Shown here: positions 1-8,780 of the stretch, in pieces
How positions within the stretch are numbered: the stretch's first letter is position 1
Layout of the letters: each line of letters starts with the position of its first letter
NCBI GenBank assembly: GCA_944380635.1
Contig: CALWID010000003.1
Span: 33,921 to 97,920, forward strand
Source: an uncultured Eubacterium sp.
GTDB taxonomy: Bacteria > Bacillota > Clostridia > Oscillospirales > Acutalibacteraceae
Direction: 5' to 3'
DNA length: 64,000 bases
Position numbers and translations under genes: made by a program
Notes under the pieces: generated by a model
The model's database searches: none
Told to the model about the DNA's origin: nothing
What the model saw: only the letters and a program-made list of their open reading frames with translations

Positions 1-1870
1 GCATGTTAATCTTTGCTTCCGTTGCTGTAAAGGCTCTGTCATGGAATGTTAAATTCTCGTAAGAACCGTATATACCTGGTGAAGTTCCGTAATGATCACT
101 AAATCCAAGTCCTGCATAAATAGCGGCATTTGTAGGATAATTAGGAATACCGCCGTTAGTATTTATTCTTGCAACTTCAACATAATCCATATAGAGAATA
201 ACAGTTTCTCCGTCATATGTTATTGTGTAGGATATCTGCTCACCCTCAAGAGGAGTTCTGCTGGATGATATTGTTGAGTAAGTTCCGTTGCCTGCGTAAA
301 CAACAAGAGTACCGTCATTCAAAACGGCAATGTAATCAGTTGGGTTATCTGATACGCTGAAAATCGGCCTCGTTGAGAAATCATAGATAGTTGAACCGTT
401 AATGGTTACGCTGTTGTTCTTTTTAATATAGTCAAATGTAACTGTGAAGTTTTCTGACAACAGGTAACTTTCAACATCAACATCGTTTATAGCAACCTGT
501 GAGTTATACAAATTAAGAGTGCCGTTGCCGGTTGAAATGTATGGCTCTGTAGTTGATCCATATGCTGATGATTGTTCTGCAGAACTAATAAATCCATCAA
601 ATGTATGCCCTGAGGCATCATATAACGCCTTATAATACCAGTTATCATTGCCGCCACCGTCCGATTCATCGGTAGCATTCTCTTCGTTTGTAAACATATA
701 CTGAATAGTTCCGATTTCGGGGGTGAATGTATAAGTATCAAGCAATAACTGATATTCGGCTTCACTAATTTGAATTACAGAACCATGGCGCGGTGAAAGT
801 CCGCGAAGGCTGTAATCGGTAGTTGCCATTTTTTCAAAATTAAGACTGCTTAAATCATCTGTTATGCCAAGCACAAATGAGCCGTTAACATATTCATCAA
901 GCATTAAAACATAATAGTTTGAATTGCCTATCTGATAAACCTGGCAGCCCTCAACCGCAACGCCGTCATCAGAGAATGTGCAGTCTTTATAAGTTCCCTG
1001 GTTATATGGGCCTGTAAGCGTATTTGAAGTAACGCAGCCTACTTCGGCAGTTGATTCCTGCTTATAGAACAGATAATATGTGCCGTTGTAGTATGTTATA
1101 TCACCGTCTATTGCAGAAGTGTTAATACCTTCTGAATCAACAGCATGGTACATTTCAACTATTGAAGAAGGATCAAAATTCTTGAAATCAGTTGTGTAAA
1201 TACCGTATATTGATTCATACCAGTCATTCGTAAAGTTAGACCAGTAAAGAAGATAAGCGCCTTTGGCGTCATCCCAGATAACCTGCGGCGCCCACGCTCT
1301 TATAGTATAATTGAAATTGCGCGTAGTGCCGTCCTGACATTCAAAATCGCCAAGTGTTCTGACATCAAAAACATTTATCTGGTACCAGTCAATAAGGTTA
1401 TTTGATTGCCAGATAGCAAAGCAGGTATCACCGCTCCAACTTGCATGCTCGCCGCCGCTCGAAGCGTCCATATCAGTGGCAATCAAATAATAATTACCGT
1501 CATTGCCCTTAAATATGTACGGGTCGCGCGCATAACCTGCGCTTGTATCCTGCGTGCCCACATATTGTGTATTAGCCTGAACGCTGCCTTCGTTAAAAGT
1601 TTCGTCGCTGTGCTCAATAATAGGACGGTTGTAGTTAAGCGGTTCATAATTTAATCCGTCATCTGAAACCGCAAATCTGATTTGCTGCCCGTATTGGCTG
1701 TTAGATGTGAAATAGGCAAAAAGATACCTTGTTCCGTCATCCTGCGCGGCTTGAACTGCTTCCTGAACGCTTGAAAAATCATAGCCGAATGCTATAAGAG
1801 GAGCGCTCGTAGCAAGAAGCACTACCGCAAGAAACAGCGAAAGCAGTCTTTTGGAAAGGTGTTTCTTCAT
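1..1870 (-). CDS. Secreted GH43-like glycosidase with LamG-type domain (3' end beyond the window)
   Basis: The reading frame is open from an ATG at 1870 to the window edge (623 codons). A signal peptide starts MKKHLSKRLLSLFLAV. A five-bladed-propeller glycosidase region follows (about residues 40-370), with the three acidic positions expected in GH43: ARDP (D116), AIDGD (D255) and VEG (E307), plus RAWAPQ and YLLYWS strand motifs. After the PRHG motif comes a linker and a concanavalin A/LamG-like domain (about residues 430-620). GH43 enzymes cleave arabinose or xylose linkages in plant cell-wall glycans; the substrate here is unknown. It is a diverged paralogue of the gene at 2386 and is transcribed away from it. 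The ribosome site AAGGAGG lies 7-8 nt before the ATG. The C-terminus and any anchor are not visible. Confidence 0.85.
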   Translation of the reverse strand, partial: MKKHLSKRLLSLFLAVVLLATSAPLIAFGYDFSSVQEAVQAAQDDGTRYLFAYFTSNSQYGQQIRFAVSDDGLNYEPLNYNRPIIEHSDETFNEGSVQANTQYVGTQDTSAGYARDPYIFKGNDGNYYLIATDMDASSGGEHASWSGDTCFAIWQSNNLIDWYQINVFDVRTLGDFECQDGTTRNFNYTIRAWAPQVIWDDAKGAYLLYWSNFTNDWYESIYGIYTTDFKNFDPSSIVEMYHAVDSEGINTSAIDGDITYYNGTYYLFYKQESTAEVGCVTSNTLTGPYNQGTYKDCTFSDDGVAVEGCQVYQIGNSNYYVLMLDEYVNGSFVLGITDDLSSLNFEKMATTDYSLRGLSPRHGSVIQISEAEYQLLLDTYTFTPEIGTIQYMFTNEENATDESDGGGNDNWYYKALYDASGHTFDGFISSAEQSSAYGSTTEPYISTGNGTLNLYNSQVAINDVDVESYLLSENFTVTFDYIKKNNSVTINGSTIYDFSTRPIFSVSDNPTDYIAVLNDGTLVVYAGNGTYSTISSSRTPLEGEQISYTITYDGETVILYMDYVEVARINTNGGIPNYPTNAAIYAGLGFSDHYGTSPGIYGSYENLTFHDRAFTATEAKINM

Positions 1871-1934
1871 TTAAGTACCTCCTTAAATTTACGCCGAATA
1901 AAATGCAGCGGCGCATTTCGTGAAATGGTTATTT
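1848..1934 (-). repeat. Left arm of inverted leader/signal-peptide repeat
   Basis: Read on the minus strand, this holds the 5' leader, ribosome site and first codons of the left GH43-like gene. Two blocks match the leader at 2321-2408 perfectly in inverted orientation: 24 bp at 1911-1934 and 47 bp at 1848-1894. Identity continues with one mismatch to about codon 16. Between the blocks lies a hairpin, CGCCG (minus-strand reading of 1909-1913) pairing with CGGCG (1892-1896). Confidence 0.9.
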
Positions 1935-2385
1935 TGTATATTAATTTTTCAGAGGCACAAAATGTAGTTAGTCAAATTTTAAAGGTACTTTATAAATAGG
2001 TATAAATTAATATAATTAAATTTATTTAATTTCATATAAAATGTTTCTTTATTTCATCTCAATAATTCCCGAAAATGAAAACTTTTTGTAAATTCTTTTT
2101 TTAGAATAATTATTAATAAAAATTCCAAATTCAAATTAAATTATGCATATTTCACAAATTGTTAACAAAATTACCAGCAATAATTTATTGATTTATAAAA
2201 ATTTATTTGAACTTAACATAATTTTTGATTTTCTATTTACTTTTTTTAAATAATATGCTATATTATTTAGGAAATGTGGAAAAGTGGGATTTGTATATGT
2301 ATTTTTATGCTTATTATACCAAATAACCATTTCACGAAATGCGCTGTTTATTCTTAAATCAGCGTAAATTTAAGGAGGTACTTAA
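1871..2385. other. AT-rich divergent intergenic region between the two GH43-like genes
   Basis: These 515 bp contain no gene. The outer parts are the two copies of the shared leader; the middle (about 1935-2320) is very AT-rich and is not repeated. A sigma-A-like promoter facing right is at 2236-2264. I could not identify an equally good promoter facing left. The geometry (inverted repeats around an AT-rich promoter segment) is compatible with an invertible element but equally with simple divergent paralogues. Confidence 0.7.
2236..2264 (+). promoter_or_regulatory. Putative sigma-A promoter of the 2020-aa GH43-like gene
   Basis: TTTACT (2236-2241), 17-bp spacer, TATATT (2259-2264). It would give a leader of about 115 nt that contains the conserved hairpins and ribosome site shared with the divergent paralogue. 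Confidence 0.45.
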
Positions 2386-2408
2386 ATGAAGAAACACCTT
2401 TCCAAAAG
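2321..2408 (+). repeat. Right arm of inverted leader/signal-peptide repeat
   Basis: The 24-bp block 2321-2344 and the 47-bp block 2362-2408 match 1911-1934 and 1848-1894 in inverted orientation. The 24-bp block contains CATTT-CACG-AAATG, a small stem-loop or palindrome. The segment between the blocks forms CGCTG (2342-2346) / CAGCG (2360-2364). In the other copy one pair of this stem is changed on both sides, while the loop has diverged. The 47-bp block carries the ribosome site AAGGAGGT and codons 1-7. Confidence 0.9.
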
Positions 2409-5400
2409 GCTGCTTTCGCTGTTTCTTGCGGTAATGATGGTCGTTACAAGCGCACCGTTTGTAGCTTCCGCTGCTGACGGCTATAATGGCGACGATATTC
2501 GTTATCTTTTCGCTTATTTTACCGGCAATGACGGCGAAGAGCAGGTAAGATTAGCGGTGTCCGATGACGGGCTGAATTTTGAAGCCCTGAACGGCAATAA
2601 ACCGGTTCTCAGCAATGATACTCAGGGCGAGGTTTATCCTTCCTATGCGTCTTCGATGGGTATGCCTGCATCTAACTGCGCAAGGGATCCATATGTCATT
2701 GCTAAAGAAGACGGCAACGGTTATTATATCCTTGCAACGGATCTTAACATTAATCAGTCTTCTTATAGAAACTCAAAACTTCTTGTTTGGGATGTTAATG
2801 ATCTTGGTAATGCCGGCGATGTTAAACCGTGGAATATTGAAACTTCTGCTTGGTTCAACAACTATGAAGGCAATGGTTATATCGGCAATTATCCCGATTT
2901 CTATGCATGGGCGCCCGGCGCAGTTTATGTTCCGGACAGAGATATGTACCTGCTTTATTGGTCTGCCGGCCGTGCAGGTGATTCCAGAAATACTTATGAT
3001 ACCGGCAATACAAGTAATTATGAAACTTTCGGTATCTACGGTGTTTATACAAAAGATTTCAAAACTTTCTATGATGAATACGGCATTGAAATGACTGCTG
3101 ATTCACAGGCAATGCTGCTTTATAATCCTGATTCTTATCCTGTAATAGACGCGGATATTACATATGATAATGGAACTTATTATATGTGGTGCAAAGATGA
3201 AAATGGTAAAGTATTAACTCTTGCAACTGCTACTTCATCTAACGGCGAATATACATATCAGTTCAATTTTGAAGATACGGATTATGACAGTAATCTTGAA
3301 GGTCCGTTTACTTATCAGCTACCGGCCGATATATATGTCTTTTTGATTGAGAGGTACGGCGACGGCTATGATAATGCACGATTCATATCGTATGTTTCTT
3401 CTGATTTGGAAAACTTCATGCATAATAACATTGACGAATCAGTCAATATAAATTATCTTAAACCCCGCCATGGTAAGATTTGCCAGATAAAAGCATCTGA
3501 ATATCAGGATCTTATTGAAAATTACGGCAAGGTAACTTATAGCGGCCAGAACTATTTTGGCTCCGGCTCTGTTAATGATAATCTTATTGCCCGTTACTTT
3601 ATAAATGATGATATTAATAAGGATAATACAGGCAACGGTTATGATTTGCAGTCCGCAAATATTTCTGTTGGATTTGACAGTGCCCGCACATATGCTCAGT
3701 TTAACGGCGGTGGTCAATCTGTTAACGGAGACAGCAGTTACGCTCAGCGTGCAATGAGCGATATGAATGATGAACTTAATTCAAAAGATGGTGTTACCGT
3801 AAGTTTCTACGCCAGAAACAACAGCGGCAACAATAACAGAAGATTTTTTGAATTTACAACATATAACCGCGGCGGTTGGAGTGATAACAGCCAAGCAGGT
3901 TCATATGTTAACTTCTGCGCGGACAGCCGTGTTGAAATTCAGGTTGGTTCTTACAATAATTCATTCACAACTTACGGAAGCGGAACTGCTTACAATTCGG
4001 ATTGGCATCTTTATACGATGACTATTTCCGAAAGTTTTGTAACTCTTAGCGTTGACGGCATTATTCAGAGGCAAACTCCGAATACACCTATATACAACAG
4101 TAATTTTACTGATTCTGCTTTTGAGACTATTACAAACGGTAATCTTCTTATAGGTTGTTCTTCTTGGTCATCAGACCCGATGTTTTCCGGTGATATTTAC
4201 GATTTCCGTATTTATAACCGTGCGCTCAGCAATGATGAAGTACAAGATTCTTTAAATGAACTTGGCGACGCCTCATATGTTGGTGAAAATCTCTCTGAAG
4301 ACGCAACCGCAATTTTCTATGACCCGATGGAAAATGTTGATACTTACACTGCATATGATCAGACTGTAAGTGATTCATCTATGGGCAATGTTCTTCAACT
4401 CAGTGGAAGCGGCATTAAGGCACATGATACTTATAAAGCCTCTGCATCGGATAATGGATATACTGTTTCTTTCTGGTACAATCCCGGCGATTCGCTTGAC
4501 GGCGTTATGCTCAATATAGGTCAGCATTCAGGCACAGATGAGACTGCTACTAAAAAGTATTTCACTCTTGAGGAAACCGGCGAACTTTGGTATTGTTACA
4601 ATGTTGGAGACGCCGGCAATCAGTCCTATGCTGATATTAAAAATATTTTCGGCAGCGCTGGACTTACGACAAATGAATGGCAGCATATAGTTATTCAGAT
4701 TGTTCCAAACGGAAATTATGAAATACTTTATGTTTATATTGACGGTCAACTTGTAAATACCTTTGAGAGTTATAAATCTGTTGACGGCAACGGAAACAGA
4801 ACGATGAAAGATAACCGCACCATACTTAATTTCTTTGAGAATGAAAATCTTGATGTTTGGTACGGTACCGGTTATTTTGACGGTTATAACTGGGGCTTTG
4901 CAAGCGGACTTATTGATGATGTAACTATTTATAATCATTCTTACAGCGCATATGATGTTTACAGAGAAAATGCAATTTCTCACGCAACAACTCTTCTTGA
5001 TACGGCTATGCAGCAATATCTTGATAAAATGTCTGCTATTCAAGGTTCAAGCACCATTTATACAAATATGGAGCCTGCCTATTCTGCTTATAACAAAGCA
5101 AGGCGTTATATAGATTCTGTTGAAAAGGGTAATGTTGACGGCGGCGTAAGAGACGCAGAACATTGCGCAGAACTTTTTGTTGACCTTGTTACTAAAACAA
5201 ACGCAATGGAGCCGTATAATAAACCGGCGGACATCGGCGGAATGACAGAAACCCAGTCAGGCGTTTCAACGGCAATTGACGCTCAGTATACCAACAATAT
5301 GCTTTCATCCGTTAATATTTCCAGACCTATGGAATGGAAAGGCGGAACGATGTTAAAAGACGATGAATATTCTACTGACGGCGGCGGTCAGAACATGTCG

Positions 5401-8400
5401 CTCGCTACAGGTTCGTTTGTTTGGATGTATACAGGCATTGACGGCGATACACCAACCGCTCCGATTAATGCAGGTTTCTATGTAAACAATTTTACAACCG
5501 GTGCATCTTATTTCGTTCATTATCTCTATATTACAAGTGGGGATGTTTCATTACAGAGCGATTGGCAGTTTAGTAATTCAAGCACTGTTGACTGGTATTA
5601 CCCGAACCGCGGCTCATATACTGTTGGTTTAAATCCGAATGCTTCTTATGGAGATTGTTTGCAAATGTCTACTGACGGTCAATGGTTCTACGGTTCAAAC
5701 CAAATGAATTATACTGGCGATGAAAGCGATTTTTCAAATAATAATAACGCTTCTGATTATTATATTGAAATTGAGCCGACATTTACAGGATGTATTCATA
5801 CTGAATGGTGGGATTGGGGTACTAAAAATCAACATAATACGCCTAATGATCCTGACAATCCAAATTCCGCATTCTGGCCTCAGGGTACTATCTATGTATT
5901 TAACTTTGCTAAGGTAAGAGACGCTTTAATTGATTCAACCCGTGTAGGAATTCTTTCAAATATACAGAATTATACACCTGATTCTGTTTCAGATCTTCTT
6001 TTGGCTTATGACGCAATAACTTCTCAGGAATACAGATTTAATTCTGCTTCCGAAGAGGCTGTTGAGGCTCTTGCCGAAACTGTTAACCAGCAGGTTAAGG
6101 ATCTTGAAGCTGTAGATGTTCAGAATATCGAAGAATTTGCGGACGGCACAGAACTTGAGAATACCCGTGATAGTGAAACAGCGTTCCATGACAGCGTTGA
6201 TATTCTTGATAACGGCGACGCTATGATTCCTGAGGGCGAGGAAAACGCAGGTGAAGTTTACACTGCTTCTTCATGGGTTGCGTATGATAACGCATATAAA
6301 GCTGTTCAGGAATACTATGCCGGATTGAATCCTTATGGTAATAATGATCAGTATGCAACAAGTCAGGATCAGCTTGACACACTTGTTGACAATATTGAAA
6401 ACGCAAAAGCTCACCTTGTTGCAAGAGCGGATTATTCACCCGTTAATGGAATTTTTGATACTTTTGATGAAGGTTATAACGGCATTTATACTCAAACCAT
6501 TAACGAAACAAACGGCACAAGTTACGAAAATCAGAAATATACATATGGTTCATGGAAATCTTTTGAAGATTCCTATGACGCTGCTGAATCATGGTACAGT
6601 AAATCTGACCGTTACAAGGCAGATACAGAAAAGTATGATACTGATTATGTTCAGGGCGACCTCAGCCCGTATGTAGGCATTGATGCAAATGGCGAAGTAG
6701 TAACTTCTGATACGCAAACTCCTGAGTGGTATATGTATGTTGGAGAGTTCTATGATAATCCTGATGACAGTCAACCGTCTCAGTTTGAAACCGGCGATTA
6801 TATCAAGATTGACGGCGAAACTATTCAGTTGAACGGCCATAGATACGCTCCTGAAACAATTAACAGACCTACTCTTTCTGACCGTCAGCAGCAAATTAAT
6901 TCAGACGGTGCAAATGTTGATACAACTTACAATCAACTTACCGAACCTGTTGATTATTCTGCATATGACGCCACTACAGAACTTCTGAAATATCAGGATG
7001 TAAATGCATTTAAAGATGCAGAAGCAGATGAAGTTTACACAGAAATTCGTGAACAAGGTACTAAAGACGCTACTGTTACTTATTACAACGGCGTTGCGTC
7101 ATCAAGTGAAGGCGTACAGGTTGATACTCCTGCATATAATGATGAAGCAACTGCATATGTTGTAGCTGACGGCGCTGTATGGATGAATCAGGGCGACCAG
7201 AACGCTCTTGATAGTGAAACAACTTATATCCTTACAGAACTTGAGGAAGTTAATACTTCAACTGATCCTAACGGTAACCGTAATTCATTCAATGTTACAT
7301 TCAGTTATTATGACGCTCAGAATACTTTGCATGAAGGATCTCCTGAAACCGTATTTTACGGAGATTCCTATACAGCAAATATCCCTGAAGGGCTTCATGT
7401 TTATAAGTGGGTAGTAACTGCAAACGGCACTACTATGGAAATACCTGCCGCTCAGAGTTACACCGCTTATATTACAAGCGATACTCAAATAGTTGCTTAC
7501 TGCACTGAGGAAACTACTGAAAATCAGGTAACTGTTCAGATACTTAATCAGTACGGCCACCTTGTTCAGGAGTATGCTGTTAACAGCGATACTCAGATAA
7601 CCGTTGATAAGAATGTATATAATATCGGCGGTCAGGAATACAGAGTTGAAGATACTCCGTTCTATGTATTTGACGGCTGGCAGGTAAACGGCCACAACTA
7701 TAATAACGGTACTACATTTACTGTAGCCGATGTTGCTGAAGACGGCGTTGTATCATTAAAGATGAAATTTAATGTAGCGTCCGGTATGTATGATGTTTCT
7801 ATGGATGGTTCAACAGTTCATGATGAATTGGCTGATACGGACGGAAATGCATTTGCATATGATACTTTGGTAACAGCAACACCTGCAGACGGTGCTTACG
7901 GTATCGCAATTAAGATTAGTGATCAGTATTACGCTGTATCTTACGGTTCTGAGCCATATTCGTTCTATACAGTCGGCAATGTTGCTCTCTATTCAATTAC
8001 TCAGAGTCAAGACGGTGATTTCGTAATTAACGGCGAAACAGTATCTGACGCTGAAACAGCAAGAAAACTCATACTTCAACTCCCGTTCAGTTATACAATC
8101 GGTCAGGATTCAGAAGGTAAGTTTACTTCATACAGTGCTTCTACTGCTAATCTTCCTGAAGGTGTTGAGATTACCGAAGTAGGTACTCTTTACACAACTG
8201 ACCCGAGTGTTGCTTCTAACCCGAATTCATTTGTACTCGGTGCAGATGGAGTTTCATATATCGCAGCGAAGAATCAACTTGATACTGAGCAGTATTTCTT
8301 AAGAATTAATAACGGAAGTACAACAGTATATACAAGGTCATATATTAAATACAGTTTCAGCGACGGTGTTTCGGCGTCTGATCATGAGTATTCAGATTCA

Positions 8401-8448
8401 ACACTTATTCAAACTGTAGATTACGGCAATATTGTTGTAAGTGATTAA
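2386..8448 (+). CDS. Giant secreted GH43-like protein with two LamG-type domains
   Basis: This 2020-aa exported protein has a signal peptide of about 29 residues (MKKHLSKRLLSLFLAV start, cleavage near VASAA). An N-terminal GH43-like propeller (about 35-365) carries ARDP (D101), a DAD motif (D255/D257) and LEGP (E305), matching the three catalytic acids of the family. Two concanavalin A/LamG-like modules follow (about 395-610 and 650-850), both ending in a DxxIYN-type strand motif. Then come long alpha-helical FIVAR-like stretches with repeated Y/W-x-x-Y-x-x-A patterns (about 860-1550) and beta-rich C-terminal modules. I see no LPXTG motif, dockerin or transmembrane anchor. The likely role is binding and trimming arabinose/xylose-containing glycans outside the cell; the substrate is unknown. 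It is probably co-transcribed with the 45-aa peptide gene at 8468. Confidence 0.85.
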   Translation: MKKHLSKRLLSLFLAVMMVVTSAPFVASAADGYNGDDIRYLFAYFTGNDGEEQVRLAVSDDGLNFEALNGNKPVLSNDTQGEVYPSYASSMGMPASNCARDPYVIAKEDGNGYYILATDLNINQSSYRNSKLLVWDVNDLGNAGDVKPWNIETSAWFNNYEGNGYIGNYPDFYAWAPGAVYVPDRDMYLLYWSAGRAGDSRNTYDTGNTSNYETFGIYGVYTKDFKTFYDEYGIEMTADSQAMLLYNPDSYPVIDADITYDNGTYYMWCKDENGKVLTLATATSSNGEYTYQFNFEDTDYDSNLEGPFTYQLPADIYVFLIERYGDGYDNARFISYVSSDLENFMHNNIDESVNINYLKPRHGKICQIKASEYQDLIENYGKVTYSGQNYFGSGSVNDNLIARYFINDDINKDNTGNGYDLQSANISVGFDSARTYAQFNGGGQSVNGDSSYAQRAMSDMNDELNSKDGVTVSFYARNNSGNNNRRFFEFTTYNRGGWSDNSQAGSYVNFCADSRVEIQVGSYNNSFTTYGSGTAYNSDWHLYTMTISESFVTLSVDGIIQRQTPNTPIYNSNFTDSAFETITNGNLLIGCSSWSSDPMFSGDIYDFRIYNRALSNDEVQDSLNELGDASYVGENLSEDATAIFYDPMENVDTYTAYDQTVSDSSMGNVLQLSGSGIKAHDTYKASASDNGYTVSFWYNPGDSLDGVMLNIGQHSGTDETATKKYFTLEETGELWYCYNVGDAGNQSYADIKNIFGSAGLTTNEWQHIVIQIVPNGNYEILYVYIDGQLVNTFESYKSVDGNGNRTMKDNRTILNFFENENLDVWYGTGYFDGYNWGFASGLIDDVTIYNHSYSAYDVYRENAISHATTLLDTAMQQYLDKMSAIQGSSTIYTNMEPAYSAYNKARRYIDSVEKGNVDGGVRDAEHCAELFVDLVTKTNAMEPYNKPADIGGMTETQSGVSTAIDAQYTNNMLSSVNISRPMEWKGGTMLKDDEYSTDGGGQNMSLATGSFVWMYTGIDGDTPTAPINAGFYVNNFTTGASYFVHYLYITSGDVSLQSDWQFSNSSTVDWYYPNRGSYTVGLNPNASYGDCLQMSTDGQWFYGSNQMNYTGDESDFSNNNNASDYYIEIEPTFTGCIHTEWWDWGTKNQHNTPNDPDNPNSAFWPQGTIYVFNFAKVRDALIDSTRVGILSNIQNYTPDSVSDLLLAYDAITSQEYRFNSASEEAVEALAETVNQQVKDLEAVDVQNIEEFADGTELENTRDSETAFHDSVDILDNGDAMIPEGEENAGEVYTASSWVAYDNAYKAVQEYYAGLNPYGNNDQYATSQDQLDTLVDNIENAKAHLVARADYSPVNGIFDTFDEGYNGIYTQTINETNGTSYENQKYTYGSWKSFEDSYDAAESWYSKSDRYKADTEKYDTDYVQGDLSPYVGIDANGEVVTSDTQTPEWYMYVGEFYDNPDDSQPSQFETGDYIKIDGETIQLNGHRYAPETINRPTLSDRQQQINSDGANVDTTYNQLTEPVDYSAYDATTELLKYQDVNAFKDAEADEVYTEIREQGTKDATVTYYNGVASSSEGVQVDTPAYNDEATAYVVADGAVWMNQGDQNALDSETTYILTELEEVNTSTDPNGNRNSFNVTFSYYDAQNTLHEGSPETVFYGDSYTANIPEGLHVYKWVVTANGTTMEIPAAQSYTAYITSDTQIVAYCTEETTENQVTVQILNQYGHLVQEYAVNSDTQITVDKNVYNIGGQEYRVEDTPFYVFDGWQVNGHNYNNGTTFTVADVAEDGVVSLKMKFNVASGMYDVSMDGSTVHDELADTDGNAFAYDTLVTATPADGAYGIAIKISDQYYAVSYGSEPYSFYTVGNVALYSITQSQDGDFVINGETVSDAETARKLILQLPFSYTIGQDSEGKFTSYSASTANLPEGVEITEVGTLYTTDPSVASNPNSFVLGADGVSYIAAKNQLDTEQYFLRINNGSTTVYTRSYIKYSFSDGVSASDHEYSDSTLIQTVDYGNIVVSD

Positions 8449-8467
8449 TTTAGGGAGGAGTTTATAA

Positions 8468-8605
8468 ATGAAAAGATTTTATGAGTCTCCTTCTGTGGAG
8501 ATAGAAAAGTTCATTATCGACAATATTCTTACTACTTCCGGTGGCGGAATAGAAGAAGGCGGCGAAGATACCGGTATAGATATTAACGCTTATAACGAAT
8601 TTTAA
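8468..8605 (+). CDS. 45-aa peptide with a TTSGGG motif, unknown function
   Basis: The ATG at 8468 follows a strong ribosome site, AGGGAGGAG (8452-8460), with 7-nt spacing, and the frame ends at TAA 8603-8605. It begins 19 bp after the giant gene's stop and is followed directly by a terminator, so it is the last gene of that transcript. The peptide starts MKRFYESPSVEIEKF, has the short hydrophobic turn IIDNILTTSGGG, and ends in an acidic, Gly-rich tail. It has no signal peptide or membrane segment. The charged leader-like N-terminus, TTSGG junction and small acidic tail resemble short peptides commonly seen in Clostridia and recall precursor peptides, but no modifying enzyme is nearby. The function is not known. 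Confidence 0.75.
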   Translation: MKRFYESPSVEIEKFIIDNILTTSGGGIEEGGEDTGIDINAYNEF

Positions 8606-8614
8606 TTCAGATTT

Positions 8615-8645
8615 GGGCAGAGGTTAAATCCTCTGCCCTTTTTTC
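8615..8645 (+). terminator. Intrinsic terminator after the GH43-like/45-aa peptide unit
   Basis: GGGCAGAGG (8615-8623), loop TTAAAT, CCTCTGCCC (8630-8638), then a run of six T. Confidence 0.95.
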
Positions 8646-8700
8646 TGTCATAAGAATGTAAACAAATAATGAATATTGTAAATAAAATATTAACAAACTA

Positions 8701-8729
8701 TTGACCTTGTATAGTATGCGCTATATAAT
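8701..8729 (+). promoter_or_regulatory. Sigma-A promoter of the yicC-remA-gmk-rpoZ-priA operon
   Basis: TTGACC (8701-8706), 17-bp spacer, TATAAT (8724-8729), placed right after a terminator and about 50 bp before the first gene. Confidence 0.85.
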
Positions 8730-8780
8730 ATTAAATAATTATCAAATGGATTAATTAAATTATAGTTTTCGGTGATGTTT

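Noticed and set aside
487-765. 92-codon open frame on the minus strand within the left GH43-like gene
   Set aside because: It is out of frame with the continuous 623-codon coding sequence that spans it and has no ribosome site or family features.
2615-7695. Several open frames of 65-171 codons on both strands inside the 2020-aa gene
   Set aside because: They are shadows of one long coding sequence; their translations are low-complexity and lack ribosome sites.
8468-8605. The 45-aa peptide as a definite RiPP precursor
   Set aside because: No radical-SAM maturase, cyclase, peptidase-transporter or other modifying enzyme lies nearby, so only the peptide itself is reported.
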